This document shows, piece after piece, positions 35,113 through 45,352 of a stretch of DNA of 64,000 bases; within the stretch, counting starts at the first letter, position 1; every line of letters begins with the position of its first letter. The position numbers were made by a program, and so were the translations under genes. The stretch comes from Nyssa sinensis (taxonomy: Eukaryota > Streptophyta > Magnoliopsida > Cornales > Nyssaceae): positions 17,177,950 to 17,241,949 of the forward strand of contig CM018052.1 in the NCBI GenBank assembly GCA_008638375.1. The letters are read 5' to 3'. The notes below the pieces were generated by a model. It ran no database searches. It saw only the letters and a list, made by a program, of their open reading frames with translations, and had not been told where the DNA came from.

Positions 35113-36170
35113 TCACAAATGTTCTATATTCCAAGGCCTGGGAACAGGTTTCCCAGCCATGTTTTCTAACCAGTATATGGTAGGTCTGATAATCTTTGTT
35201 ACTCTGTAAGGACCCTCCCAGTTGGGCGAAAGCTTTCCCATAGTGGGATCTTTGGTATTTGGGAACACCCTTCTCAGGACAAGATCCCCAATCTGAAAGC
35301 TGATAGGTTTTAGCTCCAATTTAGAGTTGTTGATCATCCTCTGGTGATATGTTTCCATCCTGATCCTAGCTTGATTTCTCTTTTCTTCAAGTAAGTCCAA
35401 GTTTTCTGCAAGTTGCTGATCGTTGCTCTTTTGGTTGAAAGCTTTAGTCCTTAGGGTTGGCATACCGATCTCAACAGGAATCACCGCTTCGGTACCATAG
35501 GCAAGCGAGAAGGGAGTTTCAAAGGTAGGTGTTCTTCTGATGGTTCTGTAGGCCCAGAGAACTCCAGGGAGTTCTTCAACCCATCTTCCCTTGGCTTCTT
35601 TCAACGTCTTCTTAAGGGCATCAAGGATTGTTCGATTGGTGACCTCTGCTTGCCCGTTGGCTTGGGGATGGCCTAGAGAGGAAAAATGTTGACTGATGTG
35701 CAAGTCTTGGTAGAATTTCTTGAAAACTTTGCCAGCAAACTATGTACCATTGTCTAAGATGATAATGCACGGTATGCCGAACTTGCAGACTATGTTCTTC
35801 CAAGTGAAGTTCTTGACTTCTTTCTCTGTAATGTGTGTTAGGGGCTCTGCTTCTGCCTACTTGGAGAAATAGTTAATGGCTACCAAAAGATATTTCTTGT
35901 TTGGTGTGGCCTTTGGTAGTGGGCCTATGATGTCCATCCCCCATTGAGAAAGGGCCATGGACTGACAATAGGAATGAACTCATGGTGGGGTTGGTGTTGG
36001 TAGGGAGCAAACCGTTGACATTTTTCACACCTCTGGACGTACTCTTTTGCTTGTTTCAACATGCCTGGCTAATAGTTGCCTTTTGTTAAAGCTCGGTGGG
36101 CTATAGTTCTGCCTCCATTGTGGTTTCCACAAATTCTTTCGTGCATTTCAGCCAGGATATACTTGGATTC
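35113..36170 (-). pseudogene. Element 1 integrase
   Basis: On the minus strand an HHCC zinc-binding region (HERICGNHNGGRTIAHRAL, later QRCEKCQRFAP; about 36150-36010) is followed by the core with QWGMDIIGPLPKAT (about 35940) and HPQANGQAEVTNR (about 35670), holding the third catalytic acid. A C-terminal domain with NWEGPYRVTKI ends at IEHL, 35113. Stops interrupt it, for example TGG-to-TAG at the YWPGM position (about 36067) and in the NYFSK/AEAEP stretch (about 35860). The last 196 codons are open. Integrase would insert the cDNA and make the 5-bp duplications seen here; this copy cannot. Confidence 0.9.
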
Positions 36171-36842
36171 TTCTGGACTTAAATACCTTAGCAAGGGTTG
36201 AGAATATGATCTTCTATAGAGCTTTTCATTCATGATCAGGTACTGAGCTGCCCTGATTCGGATCCTTCTGGCTTTGTTCTTTTCTTCTGGAAGGAGCCCT
36301 CTTTCTAGGTATTGGAGGATGGAAGTCATCCAGTTCTGGGTTTGCTCTGTAGTTTGGGCAACTTGGACCTCTTTTATGCTTGGTTCTAATTGATGGGAGA
36401 TTTTCAACGTGGATTGTCTTTCGGCTTTGATGTGGGTGGCCATATTGGCCAATGCATCAGCTCTGGAGTTCTGACCTCTTTCAATTTTCTGGATTGTGAA
36501 TTTTTGGAAGGATTGCTTCAATAATTTCACTGGTTCTGAGTATTGGAGCATTCTGTCATCTTTGATGGAAAACTCTCCCAGGACTTGGCTTACCACCAAT
36601 TGGGAATCGGAGAAGACCTCGAGGTTCTGAGCCTCGTATTTTAGAGCTAGCTTCAATCCAAGGATAAGGGCCTCGTATTCTGCTTCATTGTTAGAAGCTC
36701 TGAACCCCAGACTTACTGCCTTTTCTACCATAAGCCTATCAGGGGATCGTAGCACTAAGCCGACGCCAGAACCATGGTTGGTGGAAGATCCATCAGTATA
36801 AAACTACCATGTACTAGAGCTTTCACGGAGCTGTGCTTTATT
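36171..36842 (-). pseudogene. Element 1 second (archaeal-type) RNase H
   Basis: On the minus strand the motifs appear in order: YTDGSS at about 36800 (first catalytic Asp), NNEAEYEALILGLKLAL (Glu), VFSDSQLVVSQ (Asp) and NSRADALANMA (last Asp). This is a full RNase H fold separate from the one at 36843-37244. Tandem RNase H domains define the Tat lineage. A TGG-to-TAG stop lies just before FYTDGSS. From 36755 leftwards the frame is open for 228 codons and runs through the linker into the integrase zinc-binding region. Confidence 0.88.
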
Positions 36843-37244
36843 TTATAGTGTTGGGGTGAATTCGGCGATGAAATCGGCCAAGGCTTGCTCTTTGATGGAG
36901 GTCCGTGGAACATAAGATATGTCAAATTCTCCCAATTCTATTGACCACTTGACCAGTCGTCCTGAGACTTTTGGCTTTCGAAGTACCGACTTCAGTGGAT
37001 AGGCCGTTGGGATCTCAATGGGATGAGCCTGAAAGTAGGGTCTGAGCTTCCGTGCTGAGGTTATTAGGGCGAAGGCTAATTTCTTAATCTCTGGATATCT
37101 TTTTTCTGTGTCTAGTAGCACACTGCTGACGTAGAATATGGGCTTATGGATTCCCCTATCCTGCCTAACCAGTACAGAACTAACAGCGTTTTCGGAGACA
37201 GCAAGGTAGAAGAGTAGCTTTTCCCCTTGGACTAGCTTTGACAA
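36843..37244 (-). pseudogene. Element 1 first RNase H (reverse-transcriptase-linked)
   Basis: An open stretch of 133 codons on the minus strand reads GEKLLFYLAVSENAVSSVL, KPIFYVSSVLLDTEKRYPEI, KLAFALITSARKLRPYF and LVKWSIELGEFDISYVPR. This is the RNase H-like domain directly C-terminal to reverse transcriptase in Ty3/gypsy elements. It is followed by the second RNase H. Its first Met codon is incidental, since it is part of the polyprotein. Confidence 0.9.
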
Positions 37245-38400
37245 GAGTTCAGGCGAAGCCAGGTACTCATTCTACTCTTGAAAGGCCTTTTCACATTCCT
37301 CTTACCACTGCAGGGCTCTATTACCTTTCAGGGCTTTGAAGAATGGTAAGCAACGATTAGTGGATTTGGAGATAAATCTGCTTAGAGCTACAATTCTGTC
37401 GTTCAGAGCCTGAATGTCTTTCTTTGTATTCGGCAATTCTAGCCCAATCAATGCCCTAATTTGAGTGGGGTTCGTTTCTATAACTCTCTGAGAGACTATG
37501 TACCCCAAGAACTTCCCTTTGGTTACACCAAAGGTGCACTTCGAGGGATTCAATTTCATCTTATGTTGCTTCAGGATGTCAAATGTCTGGGCTAAGTGCT
37601 GGAGGTGGCTGCTTTTTGTAGGCTCTTGACCAGCATGTCTTCAATGTAAACTTCTATGGTACTGCTGATCAGAGGATTAAACATCTTGTTGCCTCAGCAT
37701 TCTTTAGGCCGAACGACATCACTCTATAGCAATAGAGACCTCCCTCAGTTATGAATGCTGTCTTTTCTTGGTTTGAAGGGTACATCTGGATCTGGTTATA
37801 TCCAAAGTAAGCATCCATGAAGCTCATGAGTTCGTGTCCTGCAGTAGCATCAACCAGCTGATCTATCCTCGGCAGTGGAAAGCTGTATTTTAGGCAGGCC
37901 TTGTTGAGGTTTGTATAGTCAACACAAACTCTCCACTTTCCTTTCTCTTTTTGACCAGAACAGTGTTAGCAAGCCATTCTGGATAGAATGCCTCTCGTAT
38001 CACCTTGGCTTCTAGCAGCTTCTAGACCTCATCATTAATGACATGATGTCGCTCTAGAGTGAGTAGCCTTCTTTTTTGTCTCACTAGGGGGTGATCAGGA
38101 TCTACCATCAACTTGTGGGTGATGAGGTCTGGGTCTATGACTTCCATATCGTTTGTTTCCTAGGCAAACACTGAGAACTTATTTCTTAAGAATCTTATCA
38201 TCTCTTCTTGTTCAACAAGTGTCAGGTCCGGACTGATTTGTAAGTAACGCCCTTGTTCTTCCGAGCTAACCAACACCTTGATGGGGTCTTCTATGGGCTT
38301 GGCCCTACTGCCCCTTCCTCTAGGGCTCCGAGGCTCATCAATTCTGGAAGGGTAGTCTTTCGCCTCATGATGGTGGGTGAGGTCTGGATCCATGCCTTCA
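37245..38400 (-). pseudogene. Element 1 reverse transcriptase, catalytic motif altered
   Basis: The minus strand shows YSFPLPRIDQLVDATAGHEL, SFMDAYFGYNQIQMYP and GLYCYRVMSFGLKN, then a short disrupted stretch. The active-site motif reads YIEDMLVKS (about 37645), where the family and elements 2 and 3 have YIDDMLVKS, so one catalytic Asp is Glu. The thumb region KLNPSKCTFGVTKGKFLGY lies at 37559-37500. Stops and frameshifts occur throughout. The N-terminal linker from the protease is at about 38160-38393. Confidence 0.88.
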
Positions 38401-38417
38401 CGAGTGTGTAGTAATTG

Positions 38418-38910
38418 CTATTTGGTAGCCCTCTCTTTCAGCGCGAGAGCATGACACTCCTGAGAGGTTGGTTGACATCCTTTGATGGAATAGACAGCAT
38501 AATTGTGGACATACTTCAGGCATTGGTGGAGGGTCAAAGTGATTGCACCCATCTGGTGTAGCCAAGGTCTCCCAATTATGATGTTGTAAGGGGACTTGGC
38601 ATTTAGAACCATGTATTCTGACATTGTCGTCTTTTGTCCATCTCTTTCTCTTGTTGTGGTTGGGAGGTCAATCCTCCCCAGCGGGGTACTGAGGTTCCCA
38701 TCAAATTCTGCCATGATGGCAATGGTGGGCTTGATGTCATTGGGATTGAACTTCATCTATTTGAGGGGTTCGTAGAACAGCACATTCGCAGAACTCCCTG
38801 TGTCCACTAAGACTCTTCGAATCTCAAAGTTGGCAATTTTGAGGGAGATAACGAGGGCATCACTGTGAAGACAGTGTACTTCTGTAAGATCCTATTTTGA
38901 GAACTGGATC
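38418..38910 (-). pseudogene. Element 1 aspartic protease
   Basis: The minus strand reads SDALVISLKIANFEIRRVL, VDTGSSANVLFYE (catalytic DTGS at about 38805), a TAG stop, then KFNPNDIKPTIAIMAEFDG and YMVLNAKSPYNIIIGRPWL, the flap and second half of a retropepsin fold. It ends at CHALALKERATK. Apart from the stop before the MKFNP segment, the key residues are present. Confidence 0.85.
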
Positions 38911-39169
38911 TCAGGTACTGGCCTCAGTCTTTTCTCGATATTGGAGATCTGTAGGATGCTCGGAGTAATTTTGGCCTCCCGAGCATACCGTTTTCTTGCT
39001 CGGTTGGACGTCCCTATTGCTGGGGTATCTGTATGGAGGACGAAGATAACCTGAGTGTTCTGCTGCTGAGGCCCATTCCGTCCTTCCCTTTATTCTAGTC
39101 TCTAGTCCAGCCTTTGGTCTGGCCTTTTTTATTGGGGTCTGTCGTTGCGGCGGTTCTGCCTCTCGTCCT

Positions 39170-40773
39170 GCCTAACAAACTCCCACAGTCGTCCTCTCCT
39201 TATCAGCTACTTGATTTCATGCTTAAGAGTTTTGCATGAGTCGGTGGCGTGCCCGTGGTTTTTGCGAAAGTCATAATACTTGCTTTGGTCCCAGTAGTTG
39301 GGATCGCATCTTAGCAGCTCTAGCCATCTTAGGTTTTCACGTGATCGAACTTGCCGAAGTAGATGAGTCAAGGAGGTATTCAGAGGAGTAAAGGTAGTAA
39401 ATCCCCTTGGAGCAGTGCTGTTTGGAGTTCTAGAAGCGGTTCTTCTATTTGGACTTCTGACCTTCTTCCTGATTGTACTAGAGTCCTTTTATTCATCCTG
39501 CTGAGCTTGTTCTTTAGTCTTTTGAGCTGGACTCTTTACTTCTTCCAAATTTATGTACTTCCTAGCCCGATCCATGAGGGCTGCCATGTCGGCAAGAGGG
39601 CTCTTTGTCAGAGAGTCTTTGTAACCTGCTTGTGCGAGTCCAGAGGTCGTAGCAGCTACTAAAAAGCTTGGGCTACAGTCTGTAATCTCCGTGAGCTCGG
39701 CATTAAAGCGCATAATATAACCTCGGAAGGGTTCTTCTTTGTACTGTTTTACTTTAAGCAGGAATTCTGGGCCCTTCCTCAACTTCCTGCTAGTCATGAA
39801 CTTGTCTAGGAAGCGCCTGCCGAGCTCATGAAAACTGGTGACTGAGCTCGATGGGAGGTGGTGGAACCACTTCAAAGCTGTGCGTTTGAGGCTGGTAATG
39901 AACGTATGGCACATAAAGGTGTCGGAAGCCTTGTGTAGTGCCATGGTGTGTTGGTAATGAGAAAGATGATCCCCTGGGTCTCCAGTCCTATCATAAGGGG
40001 TGAACTTTGGGATGACGAACTTCCTCAGCTTCTCCTCAACCATGATAGCGGGGGTGAACGACGTGGCAAGCCTTTCGAGCAGCCTGGCTAACTCATCCTG
40101 GTCTGGAGGGATTTGAATACCCTTCATCACAACAGTGCAGTCTATGGAGTTCGCAATTTCTTCAACTCTTCATGGATCCCTAGGCGGGACTTCTTGCGAG
40201 TCTTGCCTTGTAGTTTTGGCTACTACCTAAATGGGATGGGCATGTCCAATGGCTAGAGGAGGATTTTGGTGCTCTTGAGCCGGAGGAACTGGAGCCGCTT
40301 GAGGTTGAGACTCTTGTAGTGCTGGATTCGCTCCTGAAGCCCCTAAGGTTGGAGCCCTAGTGGTGCTTCTATAGTGAATACCTGGAACGAAAGTTGGTAT
40401 CCCCCTTACTTGCAGCTACTGATGGCTGTGGGTCTCCGCTAATGTGGGCAGCACCTTGGGGGTACACCGGTTGATTATTGGGAATCTTTTCACAGAGTCC
40501 TCCGCTTGTGGTGGCAGTAGGAAGTTGTGTCCTTTGATCAGCCGTGTTGATGGATGGATTCGAAGGATTAGTTCTGAGGTTCTGGGTGAGTACCGCCAGA
40601 GTTTTAGACATGGCAAGTAGGTGTTCTTGTATCAACTCATTTTTTCGTTTGACCAAATCAAGCTCTTGTTGCATGGGATCAGTTATTCATCCCCTTCCTC
40701 ATCCGGCAAGCAACTGGGGTTGAGGGTTTTAAGCATTTTGAGCATTTTTTCTTAGGCAGAGATTGGGAGCCAT
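39170..40773 (-). pseudogene. Element 1 gag
   Basis: It starts at the minus-strand ATG 40773-40771 (MAPNLCLRKNAQN), shared in position with elements 2 and 3. After a Gln/Pro-rich N-terminal part the capsid domain is open at 40130-39489: PPDQDELARLLERLATSF, DPGDHLSHYQHTMALH, TALKWFHHLPSSSVTSFHEL and ARKYINLEE. A zinc-finger remnant near 39280 reads YYDFRKNHGHATDSC, with Tyr in place of the first Cys. The N-terminal part has several stops. Gag would form the particle. Confidence 0.88.
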
Positions 40774-40840
40774 GGTCCTTCGGTGAGAAGGAGGATGGGT
40801 TTGTTCGTAAGTAGAGCACTTTGGTCAAAAGAATGATTGT

Positions 40841-40863
40841 CGTTCCCACAAATGGCGCCAAAC
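40841..40863 (-). other. Element 1 primer-binding site
   Basis: Immediately inside the 5' LTR the minus strand reads GTTTGGCGCCATTTGTGGGA. TGGCGCC is the end expected against tRNA-Asp-like CCA ends; the rest does not fully match a tRNA I can recall. Elements 2 and 3 have TGTCACC and TGGCACC here. Confidence 0.7.
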
Positions 40864-41394
40864 TGATGCTACACTTTTTGGTCGGTAGGGGCTCCGAACT
40901 CCGTCTCCTAAGAAACACTCAAGGAGAAGGATCAGAGGGCCACCGGATTGGCTCCGGTGGTAGCCGATCCGATGCTTAAGTAAATAAATTGAATTGAAAG
41001 ACTTTAATGTAAACCAAAGAATGAGCATGAATCTAACAGCGTACCTTAGGGTCTTATTTATAGGCTAGAGATTTACTAAGTTGATTAGGATTTGGAACCA
41101 TGAATAGAGGGATTTGATTGCCGGAGAATGGCAGTTACCAAGTTGGATCCTATGCTTGAGAGATATTTGGAAGTGACAGTTTCCTTGTTGAAGACTGTTT
41201 CCTTATCCTTAGCTCGGTAGGATGTTTAAGGCGGTGACGAGCTTTGAATCTTGAGGGACGCTCTGAAGGCCTTGTGCACAGACTTGTGAGCTCTGAAGGT
41301 TGGGTGTTTAACTCTGCTCTGTACGGCTGAGCTTTAGCTAGTCTGTAGTTACACGTGCTACATGGAGATTGGTCTATCACTTTGTGGTATATCA
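40864..41394 (-). repeat. Element 1 LTR (5' LTR in element orientation)
   Basis: 531 bp, TGATGCTACA to GTGGTATATCA on the + strand. The minus-strand TATAAATA at 41055-41062 would drive the genomic transcript leftwards. AAACC follows directly. Confidence 0.95.
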
Positions 41395-41544
41395 AAACCC
41401 ATTTATACAAATATAACTTTTTAACTATATAATTCTAGTTGACTTTAATAAAGGTAAAATGGGAATTTTAAAATATTTATAAGGTGACATCAGAATAATT
41501 CATCCATTTTAGTAACGGCTCTTGAAAATAGGGGTGGGTTGTTA

Positions 41545-41642
41545 CTAACATTAAAATGTTAAGAGATATAATATAATTTCAGAAACAAGAAAGGTGCTAT
41601 ATATAATTATCAGAAACCTTAGGAAGATTAGTGTAATTTACC
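41545..41642 (-). repeat. MULE right terminal inverted repeat
   Basis: Reverse complement of the left end at 27013. It is followed by A and TTATCTTT. Confidence 0.7.
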
Positions 41643-41651
41643 ATTATCTTT

Positions 41652-42552
41652 TATCTTTATGTTAAAATAAAAGCACTTCCAAACTCCAAACCACCCATTT
41701 GCAGCAAACGAATAGCCAATGTTCTCATCCACACAGAGCACACCTGGGCAAGATAGCCCCATGGTTTCACCCTCGAACCACAATTGCAAAGCACAGAGCC
41801 ACAGTTTTCTGAGTCACCTAGGCCTCTTCTTCTATGGACAACAACATTTCCAACGATAATTTTTCTGTTTCGTCATTTTTGCTGCACTCTGGTGATATGT
41901 CACGCACATATATTGTCTATGTTTGTTGATCATCCAATCCAATACTATTCATATGCTTAAATTGTTAACTTTTTGTTATTCTATAAATTGTTCGTCATGA
42001 TCTGCATTAAGTTTGAATTGTTGATAGTCTTTCATTCTTCTGACTTCTGAGTTACAAATGTCATGCTCAGTTGGTGTTCTTTTCCTGAATTGATGATGGA
42101 ATTTGGACAATTAGTAGCTAAGTTATGTTCTGTAGAATTAAAGGATCTCAAATAGAATTTTGCATCTAATGTGGTTGATTATTTAATTCTTATAAAATGA
42201 ATGAATGATTTAAAAAAAATTTTTTTTAAGGAAAATGACTCGGAAAAATGTAAGTTACTTATAATTTTTTGCAAGTTAATTTCACTTTTTTTTTCCCTTA
42301 AAATTTGTTTGAAATCATTTTACGCAACACTAAATGCTTGAAAATAAAAAGGACATTATGCAACGTTGGTCTTGTTAGCATGGTTGTTGGGAGGGTACTA
42401 AAGACAAAAGTAACTGTTGTATTATTTGCATAAAGTGGTTATTCTCGAAGTCGAACCCACATTTTTATAGCTAAAAACATTACTTGCCAAAACAACGCGA
42501 AGCAAAGAAAGAAATGTGCATGAAATTAAATTATGTAGTTTAATGTCACTTG
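41652..42552 (+). other. Unique-looking flank with a possible orphan first exon
   Basis: The sequence right of the MULE is less AT-rich at first and looks like a 5' leader. ATG at 41834 opens MDNNISNDNFSVSSFLLHS, up to a possible donor G/GTGATA at 41891-41893. I recognise no family. MULEs favour sites just upstream of genes, which fits, but no second exon is seen. The rest to 42552 is AT-rich without features. Confidence 0.25.
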
Positions 42553-42557
42553 TCTTT

Positions 42558-43138
42558 TGATGCTGTACTTTTTGATCAGTGGGGCTCCGCTCTTCGTCTC
42601 GTGTCAAACACTGAAAGAAGAAGATCAGAGGGTCATTGGATTGGCTCTGGTGATAGCCATTCCGATGATAAAGTTAATAAATTAGAATAAAAAGACTGTA
42701 ATTGAAAGAAATTCAGAAAGCGTAATTGAAAAGAGCATCTTAGGGTTCAATTTATAGGCTGCAGATCTTTCCAATTTGAGTAAGATTTGGAGTCGCAATA
42801 ATAGGGATTTGATTGTTATCCGATAATGGCAGTTACCATGTTGATCTCTACGCTCCGTAAGAATAAGAAGTGAATGATATCCATGAATGGCAGTTTTCTT
42901 GTCACATACTGTTTCCTTATCCTTAGGTTGGTAGGGTATCTAAGGTGGTGATCAGCTCGGGACCCCTTTTCGTGTGTTCAGTGTCTTTTGCTCTGAAGGT
43001 GAGACTAGAGGTTGTATGGGACTCCGAGTAAGGAAGCTCTAAACCCTATATATAAGTCTGTTCTGGATGGGTGAGCTTCGATGGTTCTATATGTACACGT
43101 GCTACACGGGGACTGGTCTGTCACTTTGTGGTATATCA
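42558..43138 (-). repeat. Element 2 LTR (3' LTR in element orientation)
   Basis: + strand TGATGCTGTACTTTTTGATC to GTGGTATATCA. A purine tract follows on the minus strand (GAGAGGGGGAGGAGT, about 43142-43156). Confidence 0.93.
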
Positions 43139-43370
43139 GTTACTCCTCCCCCTCTCGAGCCTTAGTTTAGCGCACCGCATGACTGTGGCTATGGGTTTCT
43201 GAAAGGTCATGTGTTATGCCCATGCGTCTTGCCTCTTTGTTTTCCCATATGACTGTTGATGTGGCATTTCTTACGCTTGCTGCCATTTTGGTTTTCGAGG
43301 CCATCATTCCTTCAACCGTCGTGACGGTTCGGTGTGATGGGCCCCCATTATGAAACCTTTTATAAAGAGG

Positions 43371-43377
43371 GGAAGGG
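43371..43377 (+). promoter_or_regulatory. TATA box of the antisense gene in element 2
   Basis: TATAAAG followed by AGGGGAAGGG, about 215 bases before the ATG at 43589. It matches the arrangement in element 1. An A-run (about 43416-43435) lies between. Confidence 0.5.
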
Positions 43378-43588
43378 GGTATGCATACGCCCTTCCCTTT
43401 ATCATTTCCATTGCTTCAAAAAAAAAAAAAAAAAACCCCGCCGTCTAATCAGAATGAATAAAGAGGTCGAAGGGATCATCGCCGTGAGAAGCTTCTTTCT
43501 CTAATCAAGTTTCAGGTTTGGTTTGCTTCTTACTGTTCTATTTTTTCTTATTCCCCTTCTTCTTCTCCCTGCTTCTTTTGTTTTCATA

Positions 43589-45352
43589 ATGTCGACCTTA
43601 GATGCCATGTTTGGCATTGGCTATGTTTCAGAAAGTTCATCTGAGTCAACCGTATCGTCATAGATTCAAGTTATAGGTAGTAATTCTTTCGGGGATACCG
43701 AAAATAGGATAATTGAGTCTCCCTCTATTCTTGTACTTAGGATTGTAGATACGTTTGTTGAACCTAAGAACAGGGTAGGGAAGACCTCAGGTAGGCCATC
43801 CCAAAGAGAGGAAGGAGAAAGCGCTATCACTCAAGACATGCTAAATGACCTGAGGGCTGCTTTTGACTTCCTTCAGAATGTGACGTGTAGAGCTCCGAGC
43901 TCTTTGGATCGACCTACCAACATTGGTCTGGGCAAAATCTGTGGCAATATGGATCTGAAATATCTAAGGTCAGAGGGCTTGTTTTATATGTCCTTCGACA
44001 AGGGGTTCAGACTCCTCTCCTTAGTACCTACTTCCAACAAGACAAAAAAAATGGTACTTCTTCGTAGGAGGAAGATGGGAGCTAGAAGACTTCGAGGGCC
44101 AGACCTTAACATTCGTCCAGAGTATTGGGTTTAAAGCTGAGGCCCCCCTCTTGATATAATCTCACTTCTATTTTTTCTTCATCTCTTTACTATTTGTCTA
44201 ACCTCTATGTTTTGTGGCTTCTGTTCAGACAAAAGGGTTGAAAGAGGTCAATATTCACTGTTGACCTTCAACACAAATACTGCAGACTCCTCTAGACCAA
44301 CAACAGAGCCCATACTGTCATTCTTTCTCCTGAACATCTGATGGAGGCCAGCCTGACAAAGAGTAGAGCCAGTAATCTAAAGAAATCCCTGATGTCCAAC
44401 TGGGCACCAGGGAAGAAAAAGAAAATGGTGGGGGAGACTTCTTCCCCTACCGACCCGCATCTTCAAGTGAAGCGGAGGAGGCTTCTTTCCAGCTCCCTAG
44501 ACTAGTCTCCATCTAAGGACATGAGGGAGCCTCTTGCTTTTGTGCCTGCCCTTCTCCCTGCCCCTAAAGTACCGACCAAGCGAAAAGGGAAGGGGAAGGC
44601 TGCCGCTGTTGTTGTTGTGACGCCTGATGACTCCGGCTAGTTAACCGTGAAGAAGGCTTTGGATGAGTCTTGGGCTTCAGGCCCAAGCAAATACAAAGGT
44701 CTGAAGGTAGAGAAGATCGCCAAAGACCTATTGACCTTTCAGTTTAGGGTAATTTCTGAGCTCCCTAACTCTTTTCTCTATCTTCTTTTCCTTTTACATA
44801 CTTAAGCTTTACTTGTTTTGACCTATTTGCTTTTTATTTTTCAGACTATGCATGGCCTTGCTGCCATTGTGGAGTCCTCAATGGATTCGGAGTTAATTGA
44901 TAACCTTCAATCCGAACTAGATAAGGCTAGGCTACAGTTGGGGACAGCCCAGTCCATGCCTCTACTGCCGAGGAGAAGCTAAAGGAGGCTGCAACTCATA
45001 CTCCATCCTGGAGTTTGAACGTGACTCCCTTGCTCGAAAGTTTGAAGATCTCCAAAAGAGGTTTGAAGACTTCCAGAAGATCCAAGATGCAGTCAAATTT
45101 TTCAAGGCCTAGATCGAAGCGGAGATGAAGGCTGAAGTCGAGTAGATAGGTAGAGAGCTGATCGAGCATGGGTTTAATACCTTCAGAGACAAGCTCTTCA
45201 TAAAATAACCTGACCTTGACCTGACTGGGATCGATGATGTTGAAGTCCCTCCTGGTGAGACCAAGGTACGGGACAATGATGATAAGGTAGCACTTCCCGA
45301 ACTTTCTCTGGCAGAAGCACCTGCTCAAGCTGAGATGGATGCAGTGTGTTGA
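43589..45352 (+). pseudogene. Antisense extra gene of element 2
   Basis: It is homologous to 31914-33827. It opens MSTLDAMFGIGYVSESSSES, then has VGSNSFGDTENR-like text, ITQDMLNDLRAAFDF, CRAPSSLDRP and NMDLKYLRSEGLFY. About 200 bases of the central domain present in element 1 are missing after SLDRP. Intron positions match: acceptor CTTCTGTTCAG near 44229, donor GG/GTAATTTCTG near 44750 and acceptor ATTTTTCAG/ACTATGCATGG near 44847. Unlike element 1, the last acceptor keeps AG. Basic (VKRRRLLSSS) and coiled-coil parts follow. Several stops and frameshifts make it non-functional. Confidence 0.7.

Larger units (their letters stand above)
30950..41394 (-). mobile_element. Element 1: complete Tat-type Ty3/gypsy retrotransposon
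   Basis: It is 10,445 bp with two 531-bp LTRs and perfect 5-bp duplications AAACC (30945-30949 and 41395-41399). On the minus strand the order is LTR, primer site, gag, protease, reverse transcriptase, RNase H, a second RNase H, integrase, tandem repeats, then on the opposite strand an extra gene, the purine tract and the LTR. The second RNase H after the usual one is the mark of the Tat clade. The LTRs differ at roughly 50 positions by hand alignment (about 9 percent), mostly transitions, so the insertion is old. All frames have stops; it is not autonomous. It is inserted inside the MULE. Confidence 0.95.
27013..41642. mobile_element. MULE-like DNA transposon, non-autonomous, with nested insertions
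   Basis: The left end GGTAAATTACACTAACC (27013) is matched in reverse complement by the right end GGTAAATTACACTAATC (read leftwards from 41642). Similarity continues for about 95 bp and includes GTTTCT, ACACC/GCACC and TCTTGTTT words. The 8-mer TTATCTTT flanks both ends (27004-27011 and 41644-41651), each separated by one A, close to the 9-bp duplication made by Mutator-like transposases. No transposase is visible. Without the nested 10.4-kb retrotransposon the element is about 4.2 kb. It carries a gene fragment (27861-28089), so it is Pack-MULE-like. Confidence 0.75.
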
